A stretch of DNA of 47,395 bases from Candidatus Agathobaculum merdavium (lineage in GTDB: Bacteria > Bacillota > Clostridia > Oscillospirales > Butyricicoccaceae). The translations under genes were made by a program, and so were the position numbers. Below the pieces are notes generated by a model that saw only the letters and a list, made by a program, of their open reading frames with translations, had not been told where the DNA came from and did no database searches. The first letter of the stretch is position 1, and each line of letters starts with the position of its first letter. Positions 8,230-16,042 of this stretch are shown one piece after another. The stretch lies in contig DXDE01000118.1 of NCBI GenBank assembly GCA_019115615.1, positions 1 to 47,395 on the forward strand, read 5' to 3'.

Positions 8230-9144
8230 ATGTTAGCATTTCGAGAGATCACAATAGAAGACAAGGCGGCGGTAGAGGAATGTGGTTCACATTACCGTTA
8301 CCACCTGTGTGAGCATTGTTTTACCGATCTGTTTATGTGGCGCAGCCACTATAACACGCAGATTTGTTTTCTGGACGGCTTCCTGCTGGTCAAGATGACG
8401 CCGATGGACGGCGGACATGACTGCTATCTCGCCCCTATCGGTGAGGGTGATTTGGGAGCGGCACTGGACGCGATCGAGCAGGACGCCGCTGCGCGCGGCA
8501 TCCCGCTGACCATTGTGTCGGTCGCGGAGCCGATGATCGAGCGCATAGAAGCGGCGCGTCCGGGCAAGTTTGCCTTTACGCATGACAACGAGGACGGCGA
8601 TGACTATATCTATCTGTCGGACAAGCTGTGCACGCTGTCAGGCAAGAAGCTGCAAAGCAAGCGCAATCTGGTCAACCGGTTTCAGGCGGCATACGAAGGC
8701 CGCTGGCGGTATGAGGATATGTCCAAGGACAATGTCAAGGATGCGTTTGGTTACCATATCCGCTGGTGCAATCAGAACGGCTGCGCGCAGAATCGCGATT
8801 TTCAGGGTGAGACCTGCGCGATCGTGCAGGCGCTGCATAACTTTGACGTGCTCGATTTGCACGGCGGTTTGCTGCTGCTGGATGATGAGGTGATCGCATT
8901 CACCTTTGGCTGCAAGGCAGAGCCGGATATGTATGTCGTGCAGATTGAAAAAGCCGACCATACGATCCCTGGTGCGTACCAGATGATCAATCAGCAGTTC
9001 GTTTTGCGGAACTGTCAGGATGTGCAATACGTCAACAGGGAAGAGGACCTTGGCCTCGAGGGACTGCGTAAGGCGAAAAAGTCCTATTACCCGGCAATGC
9101 GCGGCGTGAAATACGTTGCCGTGCCCAAGGGGGATGCGCAGTGA
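8230..9144 (+). CDS. DUF2156 (LPG-synthase C-domain-like) protein
   Basis: A soluble 304-residue protein resembling the C-terminal domain of phosphatidylglycerol lysyltransferases, a double GNAT-like fold often encoded alone in Clostridia. Visible features include FTDLFMWRSHY near residue 32, the LQSKRNLVNRF motif, LHGGLLLLDDEVIAF and the ending NREEDLGLEGLRKAKKSYYP, which is typical of the family. Membrane segments are absent, so it is not itself a complete lysyl-PG synthase/flippase. Substrates are unknown. Its stop codon overlaps the GTG start of the following acetyltransferase gene (GTGA), so the two are translationally coupled. It starts an operon running to about 14357. Confidence 0.85.
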   Translation: MLAFREITIEDKAAVEECGSHYRYHLCEHCFTDLFMWRSHYNTQICFLDGFLLVKMTPMDGGHDCYLAPIGEGDLGAALDAIEQDAAARGIPLTIVSVAEPMIERIEAARPGKFAFTHDNEDGDDYIYLSDKLCTLSGKKLQSKRNLVNRFQAAYEGRWRYEDMSKDNVKDAFGYHIRWCNQNGCAQNRDFQGETCAIVQALHNFDVLDLHGGLLLLDDEVIAFTFGCKAEPDMYVVQIEKADHTIPGAYQMINQQFVLRNCQDVQYVNREEDLGLEGLRKAKKSYYPAMRGVKYVAVPKGDAQ

Positions 9145-9938
9145 TCCGGCGTGCACAAAAGCAGGATATGCCGCAGATCCGACAGCTGTGGGAGACCTGC
9201 TTCCCTGATGCAGAGGGCTTCAACGATTATTTTTTTGCCCATATTTTTTCGCTGGATACCGTGCTGCTCAGTGAGGAGCAGGGCATGTTGTGCGCAATGG
9301 TGCAGATGCTGCCGTACCAGCTGATGGCAGGCGGCGAAGCGGTGGATGTCACTTATATTTACGGTGCATGCACCGATCCGGCGCATCGTCGGAAGGGACA
9401 CATGGCGCGGCTGCTGGAAGCGTCGTTCGAGATCGACCGCGCGGCGGGCAAGGCGGCGTCCACGCTGATCCCGGCGGAGCCATGGCTGTTCGATTTTTAC
9501 CGTCCGTTTGGCTATGAGCCTTTTTTCGAGGTGGATCGGCGTACGATCACGCGGACGGCGGATGGGGACCGGCCGCTGCAGCTGACGGAAGCGGATTTGC
9601 CGCAGATGGCGGCATTATATGACCGCCTTGCACCTACCTGCCATATTGGCCGCGATGCGGCATACTGGCGGATGCAGCTGGCGCTGTTTGACAATATCGG
9701 TGCTGGCGTATACGGTTGGTTTACGGATGGCGTACTGGATGGCTTCGCTTTTTGTTGGGCAAACAGCGTACAGGAAGCGTTCGGGCTGACGCCTGCCCGT
9801 GAGCAAGGATTGCTGGCAGCGCTTGGGCTTCCGGCCTGTACGGTGACGGGCTGCGGTGATACAACGGTGCTCGGCTGTATCAAATGGCATGATAAACGGG
9901 AAGCTTCCCGTGGATATATGAATCTGATGCTGAACTGA
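9141..9938 (+). CDS. GNAT-family N-acetyltransferase
   Basis: A 265-residue protein with an N-terminal GNAT domain: the acetyl-CoA-binding region reads YGACTDPAHRRKGHMARLL (about residues 74-92), followed by LIPAEPWLFDFYRPFGYEPF. The second half resembles the Eis-type C-terminal extension, giving a bipartite architecture. The start is GTG overlapping the previous stop codon. Eis-like enzymes acetylate amines on small molecules or proteins; the substrate here is unknown. Coupling to the DUF2156 protein, another GNAT-like fold, suggests a shared pathway, perhaps aminoacyl or amine modification. That is inference. Confidence 0.85.
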   Translation: MIRRAQKQDMPQIRQLWETCFPDAEGFNDYFFAHIFSLDTVLLSEEQGMLCAMVQMLPYQLMAGGEAVDVTYIYGACTDPAHRRKGHMARLLEASFEIDRAAGKAASTLIPAEPWLFDFYRPFGYEPFFEVDRRTITRTADGDRPLQLTEADLPQMAALYDRLAPTCHIGRDAAYWRMQLALFDNIGAGVYGWFTDGVLDGFAFCWANSVQEAFGLTPAREQGLLAALGLPACTVTGCGDTTVLGCIKWHDKREASRGYMNLMLN

Positions 9939-9954
9939 AAGGTGTGACAAAACG

Positions 9955-10506
9955 ATGGTATATGTACTGTTGGCAGAGGGCTTTGAGGAAACAGAAGCGA
10001 TTACGCCCGTCGATCTGCTGCGCCGTGCAGGCGTGGATGCCAAAATGGTAGGTGTGACCGGTATGCTCGTGCACGGTTCGCATGGCATTGGCATTGAGGC
10101 AGACCTGCCGATGGATCAGGTCGACTGGTCGCAGGCGGATATGATCGTGTTGCCGGGCGGTATGCCGGGTACGACCAACCTGTATGCAGATGAGTGTGTC
10201 ACGAATGCAGTGCGCGCGTGCTATGATGCGGGTAAGTATGTTGCTGCGATCTGCGCCGCGCCCTCGATTATTTTGGGCGGCATGGGGCTGCTCAAAGGCC
10301 GTAAGGCGACCTGTTATCCCGGTATGGAGGACGGCATGGTCGGTGCGACGCCGCTGGAGCGTACTTGCGTCGTAGATGGCCGCATTATTACGGCTTGCGG
10401 CGTTGGCGGCGCACTGGACTTCGGCTGCGCTCTGGTATCCGCGCTTTGCGGAGAGGAGCAGGCACGTCGTGTTGCAGCCGCGGTCGTACACCATGTCTCT
10501 CGATAA
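9955..10506 (+). CDS. DJ-1/PfpI-family protein
   Basis: A 183-residue single-domain protein of the DJ-1 branch. It shows LLAEGFEETEAITPVDLLRR at the N-terminus (with the conserved Glu that contacts the reactive Cys), VLPGGMPGTTNL and the nucleophile elbow AAICAAPSI (Cys about 101). The later GLLKGRKATCYPGME is also typical. DJ-1 family members act as glyoxalase/deglycase-like stress proteins. In Firmicutes such genes sometimes accompany thiamine or folate genes, and here the 5-formyl-THF cyclo-ligase gene overlaps its 3' end by 14 bp. Confidence 0.9.
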   Translation: MVYVLLAEGFEETEAITPVDLLRRAGVDAKMVGVTGMLVHGSHGIGIEADLPMDQVDWSQADMIVLPGGMPGTTNLYADECVTNAVRACYDAGKYVAAICAAPSIILGGMGLLKGRKATCYPGMEDGMVGATPLERTCVVDGRIITACGVGGALDFGCALVSALCGEEQARRVAAAVVHHVSR

Positions 10507-11062
10507 AGCGCAGCTTCGCCGTCGGTTCCAGACGCAGCGCGCTGCGCAGGAACTGGCGGAAAAAAAGCGTATTGATGAGGAAATCTGTACGCGGATGTTG
10601 AAAAGTGACCTTTTTCAACACGCAGGCTGTATTTTCCTCTATGTTTCGACTCCGCAGGAGATAGACACGCGTGTGCTGCTGCAAAAAGCGCTTGCAGCAG
10701 GAAAGACGGTTTGTGTGCCGCGCTGCGGTGCACCGGGCGAGATGGAGGCGCGCTGCATTGCGTCGCTGGATGATCTGCAGCCGGGCGCATACGGCATCGA
10801 TGAGCCGGCTGCGGATACACCGGTAGCGGACCTGATGCAGATCGATTTGGTCATTGCACCCGCGCTTGCCTGCGACCGGCAGGGGTTCCGTCTTGGTTAT
10901 GGCGGCGGGTACTATGACCGCTTTCTTGCCCGCACCGGGGCAGCAAGCGCTGCGCTGTGTGCGGAGGCGCGGCTGGTTGATATGTTGCCGCATGAGGAAT
11001 TTGACCGGCGTTGTGGCTGGATTTTTACGGAAAGGCAGGTGCTGCGCACGGATGAAGAATAA
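10493..11062 (+). CDS. 5-formyltetrahydrofolate cyclo-ligase
   Basis: Converts 5-formyl-THF to 5,10-methenyl-THF with ATP, recycling a storage folate. The 189-residue protein begins MSLDKAQLRRRF, has the LYVSTPQEIDTR segment, VPRCG, and the diagnostic GYGGGYYDRFLA loop near residue 140 that binds ATP and folate. I chose ATG 10493, inside the end of the DJ-1 gene (14-bp overlap), because it gives the expected family length; the longer open frame upstream has no family resemblance. The downstream CPBP protease gene overlaps its end. Confidence 0.93.
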   Translation: MSLDKAQLRRRFQTQRAAQELAEKKRIDEEICTRMLKSDLFQHAGCIFLYVSTPQEIDTRVLLQKALAAGKTVCVPRCGAPGEMEARCIASLDDLQPGAYGIDEPAADTPVADLMQIDLVIAPALACDRQGFRLGYGGGYYDRFLARTGAASAALCAEARLVDMLPHEEFDRRCGWIFTERQVLRTDEE

Positions 11063-11942
11063 TAGAATAGCGCTGCTGCCTGGGCTTTCCCTGTTTTTGA
11101 GCTTCTGCCTGCTGACCGGCACCGGTAAACTGGCGCACCGCTTTGGCGGCGGTGCACTATTGGTTGCGCTGGCGGAATTTCTGTCGTTTGCGCTGCCGTT
11201 GGCACTGGTTGTGTATTCCATGCGCGATCAGAAAAAGCTGCGCCAGCGGCTTAAACTGCGCCGCATGCGCAAGGGCGTGCTTGGGTTAACGGTCAAGCTG
11301 GGCATAACAGTAGCGGTGCTCTCCTTGTTCCTTAACCTGCTGATTTATCATTTAGCGGGGCTGGTCGGCGCAGACTTGTCCGCGACGGCGTTGGATGCAC
11401 CGCAAACCGGTTTGAGCATGGCCGCCCGTTTTGTGGTCGTTGTTGTGCTTTCTGCCGTGGTCGAGGAAGTCTATTTGCGCGGCGCTTTGCTGACCGTGCA
11501 TGAAGGCATGGTAGGCACGATGCCTTGTCTGGTATTCAGCGGCTTGGCCTTCGCATTGCTCCACGGCAGTCTGCTCAATCTTGCCGGGCCGTTTCTGGCA
11601 GGTATGGTCTATGCGTATTTGACATTTATCTCGGGCAGCGTATGGCCTGCTGTGCTTGCGCATGGGGTCAATAACCTGTATTATCTGTTTGTGCTGTGGG
11701 TAACGGATACTTATGCCGCCTTTGGCATCTGGAACTATTTCGCCGCGCTGAATGCGCTGGCGCTACTGTTGTTTCTTTATCTGTCCTTGCGCTCGTTGGA
11801 AAGCCTGCTTACCCGTGGTGCGATCCCACACTTTGAAAAAAGCGCCGGACTATATGACCTGTGGCTGCTTTCACGCAACCCGGGTATACTGGCGTTTGTG
11901 CTTGCCTTTGTGGCAAAGCTGATATTCGATGTTGTTTTGTAA
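11052..11942 (+). CDS. CPBP-family intramembrane metalloprotease
   Basis: A 296-residue polytopic membrane protein with the CPBP (CAAX protease and bacteriocin-processing) motifs: EEVYLR, that is EExxxR, at residues 138-143, a His at 171 in LLHGSLLN, and His 204 in LAHGVNN. These are the expected catalytic/metal residues. About seven hydrophobic helices are present. The ATG lies within the last codons of the cyclo-ligase gene (11-bp overlap). Such proteases process peptides in the membrane, and some confer bacteriocin self-immunity; no bacteriocin precursor is visible nearby, so the substrate is unknown. Confidence 0.9.
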   Translation: MKNNRIALLPGLSLFLSFCLLTGTGKLAHRFGGGALLVALAEFLSFALPLALVVYSMRDQKKLRQRLKLRRMRKGVLGLTVKLGITVAVLSLFLNLLIYHLAGLVGADLSATALDAPQTGLSMAARFVVVVVLSAVVEEVYLRGALLTVHEGMVGTMPCLVFSGLAFALLHGSLLNLAGPFLAGMVYAYLTFISGSVWPAVLAHGVNNLYYLFVLWVTDTYAAFGIWNYFAALNALALLLFLYLSLRSLESLLTRGAIPHFEKSAGLYDLWLLSRNPGILAFVLAFVAKLIFDVVL

Positions 11943-11971
11943 TGAAAAACCAATTTGATTGAGGTGAAACC

Positions 11972-13132
11972 ATGGATCAGATGGATCAGAATGTAAATCA
12001 GGAAACGCAGCGCGTGCCGCAGCCGCCGCGTCGCCGCCGCAGCCGTCGGCAGAAAAACGGGGGATGCGCTGGTACGGTGGTTTATGTGATTGCCGTACTG
12101 GGTATTTCGGTCATCCTGTCGCTGGCCGCAATTTTTGTGGCAAACGATGTGTTTGCGTTCGTAAAGGAAAACGCGGTCAAGGAAATCACGGTTTCAGAGA
12201 ATACCGACCTTCTGTCGCTGGCAAAGCAGCTGGACGATGAGGGTGTTATCAACTATGGCACGATCTTCAAGCTGTATGTCCGTGCGAAGGGGGATAATCA
12301 GGGCGTTTTGGCTGGTTCGTATTCGCTGAACCCGAATATGGACTACGGTCAGATCATTGACACGCTGGTCAACGCATCCAGCACGGAAACCATGAAGATC
12401 ACAGTGCCCGAAGGTTATTCGATCGCACAGATCCGTCAGATGTTGCTCGATGAGCATGTCTGCACCGAAGACGCCTTGGACGAGGTGCTCAACACTTATT
12501 CGTTCAAGCATGAGTTCTTGAAGGACGAGCTGCCTGCAGAGGAAGGCTGGCTCGAAGGCTATCTGTTCCCGGACACCTATGAGATCTACAAGGGCAATGC
12601 AACCGTAGTAGATACGATCAATAAGATGCTCAACAACTTTGAAAGCAAGTATGATGACGATATCAAGGCAGGCGCGGAAACCCTTGGCCGGTCGATGCAT
12701 GATATCGTTACGATCGCGTCGCTTGTTGAGCGCGAAGCGCAGGTGGACAGTGAGCGTGCCAAAATCGCAGGCGTTATTTATAACCGTCTGAACAATCCGA
12801 GCGAGTTCCCGTATCTGCAGGTGGACGCATCTGTACTGTATGGTCTGGGACGCACCAGCGGTCCGTTGAGCCAGGAGGATCTGGCGTCGGATACGCCGTA
12901 CAACCTGTACACCAAGCAGGGCCTGCCGCCCGGACCGATCTGCAACCCGGGTTATGCGTCTTTGTATGCGGCAGCGCATCCGGAGCAGCACAACTACTAT
13001 TACTATGTTGCTATGCCGGATGGTTCGCACTTGTTTGCCAATAGCTATGAAGAGCACCAGACCAATATCGCGACCTCGGATGCAGCACAGGCTGCGGCTG
13101 CTGCGGAAAACACGGAGGGTACCGGTGAATAA
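11972..13132 (+). CDS. mltG: Endolytic transglycosylase MltG (YceG-like)
   Basis: Cuts nascent peptidoglycan strands in the membrane and so sets glycan length. The 386-residue protein has a basic, proline/arginine-rich cytosolic tail (residues 1-30), one membrane helix (about 31-56), a LysM-like segment and the YceG catalytic domain. The catalytic Glu is E253 in ASLVEREAQ, followed by family motifs GVIYNRL, LQVDASVLYGLG and GLPPGPICNPG. The C-terminus is alanine/glutamate rich. A GAGGTGAAACC site precedes the ATG. The gene overlaps the U32 peptidase gene by 8 bp, a common clostridial arrangement. Confidence 0.95.
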   Translation: MDQMDQNVNQETQRVPQPPRRRRSRRQKNGGCAGTVVYVIAVLGISVILSLAAIFVANDVFAFVKENAVKEITVSENTDLLSLAKQLDDEGVINYGTIFKLYVRAKGDNQGVLAGSYSLNPNMDYGQIIDTLVNASSTETMKITVPEGYSIAQIRQMLLDEHVCTEDALDEVLNTYSFKHEFLKDELPAEEGWLEGYLFPDTYEIYKGNATVVDTINKMLNNFESKYDDDIKAGAETLGRSMHDIVTIASLVEREAQVDSERAKIAGVIYNRLNNPSEFPYLQVDASVLYGLGRTSGPLSQEDLASDTPYNLYTKQGLPPGPICNPGYASLYAAAHPEQHNYYYYVAMPDGSHLFANSYEEHQTNIATSDAAQAAAAAENTEGTGE

Positions 13133-14357
13133 GCTGCCTGAACTGCTTGCGCCGGCGGGCGATATGGAAAAATTGCGGTTTGCGATCGCGTACGGTGCTG
13201 ATGCGGTGTATTTTGCCGGGCAGCAGTTCGGTATGCGCGCCGCGGCCGCGAATTTTGACGATGAAGCGCTGCGCGCAGGCATTGCCTACGCGCATGCGCG
13301 CGGCGTTAAGTGCTATATCACGGTCAACATTATGCCGAGCGAGCGCGATCTGACTGCACTTCCTGCGTATCTTGAACTGCTCGCGGACGCGGGGGCGGAC
13401 GCACTGATCGTGGCAGATGTCGGCGTAATCCGGCTGGCGCAGCGCTATGCGCCCAAGGTGCCGCTGCATATCTCGACGCAGACCAGCATCCTGAACCACG
13501 AGGCGGCAAATTTCTGGGCGGATCTCGGTGCAGAGCGCATTGTGCTTGCGCGTGAGTTATCGCTTGCGGAGATTGCGGATATCCGCGCCAATACGCCGAA
13601 AACACTTGAGATTGAGGCGTTTGTGCACGGTGCAATGTGCATTTCCTATTCCGGACGTTGTCTGATTTCGCAGTATATGACCGGGCGCGACGCGAACCGC
13701 GGCGCATGCGCCCAGCCTTGCCGCTGGAATTATGCGCTGATGGAAGAAAAGCGGCCGGGTGAGTTCTTCCCGGTGGAGGAGGATGCGCGCGGCACCTATC
13801 TGTACAATTCCAAGGATTTGTGCATGATCGAACACATTCCGGAGTTGGCACAGGCGGGCGTAGACTCCCTCAAGATCGAGGGGCGTAACAAAACTGCCTA
13901 TTACGCTGCCTGTGTGACCGGTGCGTACCGTGCGGCGCTCGACGCTTATGCCGCTGATCCGGCTGGCTATGTACTGCCGCAGTTCTGCCTCGACGAGGTG
14001 AACAAGGTCAGCCACCGCGATTATTACACTGGTTTCTATTTCGGTTCTGATGAGATAGGCCAGCACTATGGCGACAGCCAGTATATCCGCGATTATGAGG
14101 TTGTCGGCATGCCGGTCGATTGCGGCGCAGATGGCCATGCGGTGTTTGCGCTCAAAAACCGCATTTTCAAAGGGGAAGAGCTGGAGCTGATCCAGCCCGG
14201 CCAGCCGCCGTACCGTTTCCATGCGGAGGGCGTGACCGATGATGAGGGCGTGCAGCGAGAGCTGTTCAATGTCCCGCAGATGCAGGTGCACTTCTCATTC
14301 CCGTTCCCGGTGAATGAATACGCAATTTTACGCAAAGAAAAAGAACGGCCTGATTAA
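13125..14357 (+). CDS. Peptidase U32-family protein
   Basis: A 410-residue protein of the U32 family, starting at GTG 13125 within the end of mltG and preceded by CGGAGGG. The N-terminal LPELLAPAGDMEKLRFAIAY is the family signature. The Cys-containing GRCLISQYMTGRDANRGACA stretch and the DSLKIEGRNKTAYY segment are also diagnostic. U32 proteins were described as collagenase-like peptidases, but several bacterial members act in tRNA/rRNA hydroxylation or ubiquinone synthesis as Fe-S proteins, so protease activity should not be assumed. The stop codon lies in the loop of the terminator shared with glpK. Confidence 0.9.
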   Translation: MNKLPELLAPAGDMEKLRFAIAYGADAVYFAGQQFGMRAAAANFDDEALRAGIAYAHARGVKCYITVNIMPSERDLTALPAYLELLADAGADALIVADVGVIRLAQRYAPKVPLHISTQTSILNHEAANFWADLGAERIVLARELSLAEIADIRANTPKTLEIEAFVHGAMCISYSGRCLISQYMTGRDANRGACAQPCRWNYALMEEKRPGEFFPVEEDARGTYLYNSKDLCMIEHIPELAQAGVDSLKIEGRNKTAYYAACVTGAYRAALDAYAADPAGYVLPQFCLDEVNKVSHRDYYTGFYFGSDEIGQHYGDSQYIRDYEVVGMPVDCGADGHAVFALKNRIFKGEELELIQPGQPPYRFHAEGVTDDEGVQRELFNVPQMQVHFSFPFPVNEYAILRKEKERPD

Positions 14358-14372
14358 GGCCGTTCTTTTTTC
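14341..14372. terminator. Terminator between the U32 gene and glpK
   Basis: AAGAACGGCC (14341-14350) and GGCCGTTCTT (14358-14367) form a 10-bp stem with the U32 stop codon in the loop, then T6 for the plus strand. The preceding A-rich stretch (AAAGAAAAAG) gives a T-rich tail on the other strand, so it can serve the convergent glpK as well. Confidence 0.85.
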
Positions 14373-14385
14373 GTTTATGGGGAAG

Positions 14386-15876
14386 TCAACTGTGGTCAGC
14401 CCAGTCGAGCGAGCGGCCGACGGCTTTGTCCCAGCCTGCCAGCAAGCGGCTGCGGTCGTCGTCCGCCATTTTGGGTTCGTAGTACGTGTCGCAGCGCCAG
14501 AGTTGTTTAAGCTCGTCCCGGTTTTTCCATACACCGGTTGCAAGCCCTGCAAGATAGCACGCGCCAAGCGCGGTCGTCTCGCGGATGACCGGCCGCCGGA
14601 TGATGCAATGGGAGATATCCGCCTGAAACTGCATCAGGAAGCTGTCCCGGCTGGCGCCGCCGGCAACCGACAGCGTACCCAGCGGCATGCCAGTGTCCCG
14701 TGCCATAGCAGCGAGCAGATCGTTTACCTGATAGGCGATCGATTCCTGTGCCGCACGGATAATATGCTCGCGGCGCGTGCCTCGTGTCAGTCCGACAATG
14801 CAGCCGCGCGCGTACATGTCCCAGTGCGGCGCGCCAAGGCCGGTGAACGCCGGCACAAGATACACGCCGCCAGTATCCGGCACCTTTTGCGCATAGTATT
14901 CTGCGTCGCGGCTGTCCGTAAAGAAACGCATTTCGTCGCGCAGCCATTGGATCACCGCACCGCCGACAAAAACACTGCCCTCGAGCGCATACTGTGTTTG
15001 CTTGCCGATTTGGATGCCGATGGTGGTAAGAAGGCCGTTTTTGCTTTCACATGCCTGCTCTCCAGTGTTCATCAGCAGGAAGCAGCCCGTGCCGTAGGTG
15101 TTTTTGGCGTCGCCCGGCGCAAAACAGGTCTGGCCGAACAGGGCAGCCTGCTGGTCGCCCGCGATGCCTGCAATCGGGATTTCGCCGCCGGGCAGGGCAA
15201 CATAACCATATATCTCGCTTGATGAGCACACACGGGGGAGCATGGCGCGGGGGATATCAAGCGCAGTCAGCAAGGTATCGTCCCAGTCGAGCTTGTGGAT
15301 ATCGAAAATCATGGTGCGCGCGGCGTTGGTCGCGTCGGTCACATGCACCTTTCCGCCGGTCAGCTTCCAGACAAGCCACGAATCCACCGTGCCAAACAGG
15401 ATTTCGCCTCGTGCGGCTTTTTCGCGTGCGCCTTCAACATGGTCGAGGATCCATTTGATTTTAGTGCCGGAGAAATAGGCATCAGGAACAAGGCCGGTTA
15501 TACGTTTGATATGATCGGTCAGCCCTTGTGCAACCAGATCGTCAACGATATCGGCAGTACGTCGGCACTGCCAGACGATTGCATTGTAAATCGGGCGGCC
15601 CGTATCGCGGTCCCACAGGATCGTGGTTTCGCGCTGGTTGGTGATGCCGATGCCTGCAACTTCGCAGGGGGAGACACCGGACACGGCGAGCACTTCAAGC
15701 ATGGCTGCATATTGCGTGGACCAGATCTCCATCGGGTCCTGTTCGACCCAGCCTTCATGCGGATAATGCTGTATCAGCTCGTGCTGACGGATCGCCAGAA
15801 TGTTCTGCTCGCGGTCAAACAAAATCGCACGCGAGCTTGTGGTGCCCTGATCCAGAGCAAGGATGTATGATGCCAT
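14386..15876 (-). CDS. glpK: Glycerol kinase
   Basis: Phosphorylates glycerol to sn-glycerol 3-phosphate with ATP. The 496-residue FGGY-family protein starts [20 protein letters not shown] (phosphate-1 motif) and contains [20 protein letters not shown], the WQCRRT substrate loop, the phosphate-2 motif [12 protein letters not shown] and the adenosine-binding [16 protein letters not shown] His residue suitable for PTS phosphorylation is not obvious where Firmicute GlpK usually has one (the region reads [13 protein letters not shown]), but I did not align it. No glpF or glpD is next to it. The ATG at 15876 has GAGGCGAG upstream; an earlier in-frame ATG is less well placed. Confidence 0.96.
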   Translation of the reverse strand: MASYILALDQGTTSSRAILFDREQNILAIRQHELIQHYPHEGWVEQDPMEIWSTQYAAMLEVLAVSGVSPCEVAGIGITNQRETTILWDRDTGRPIYNAIVWQCRRTADIVDDLVAQGLTDHIKRITGLVPDAYFSGTKIKWILDHVEGAREKAARGEILFGTVDSWLVWKLTGGKVHVTDATNAARTMIFDIHKLDWDDTLLTALDIPRAMLPRVCSSSEIYGYVALPGGEIPIAGIAGDQQAALFGQTCFAPGDAKNTYGTGCFLLMNTGEQACESKNGLLTTIGIQIGKQTQYALEGSVFVGGAVIQWLRDEMRFFTDSRDAEYYAQKVPDTGGVYLVPAFTGLGAPHWDMYARGCIVGLTRGTRREHIIRAAQESIAYQVNDLLAAMARDTGMPLGTLSVAGGASRDSFLMQFQADISHCIIRRPVIRETTALGACYLAGLATGVWKNRDELKQLWRCDTYYEPKMADDDRSRLLAGWDKAVGRSLDWADHS

Positions 15877-15904
15877 GCGCTCTCGCCTCGCTTTCTTTAT
15901 GATA

Positions 15905-15933
15905 ATCATACCGTGCGGCTGCACGGAAGTCAA
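15905..15933 (-). promoter_or_regulatory. glpK promoter with an inverted repeat filling the spacer
   Basis: On the minus strand, TTGACT (15933-15928) and TATGAT (15910-15905) are 17 bases apart. Sixteen of those spacer bases form a dyad, CCGTGC-N4-GCACGG (15911-15926), placed where a repressor would block RNA polymerase. Confidence 0.75.
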
Positions 15934-15977
15934 TATTGGCAGACGGGAAGGCAGGAAAGCGGTTTATACGATTTTTG

Positions 15978-16006
15978 TTTACATTAAGGCGCACCGATGC
16001 TATAAT
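15978..16006 (+). promoter_or_regulatory. gdpP promoter
   Basis: TTTACA (15978-15983), a 17-base spacer and a perfect TATAAT (16001-16006), about 37 bp before the chosen TTG start and divergent from the glpK promoter. Confidence 0.75.
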
Positions 16007-16042
16007 TAACATGTATTTTTGCGTCCGAAAGGGGGACGGAAT

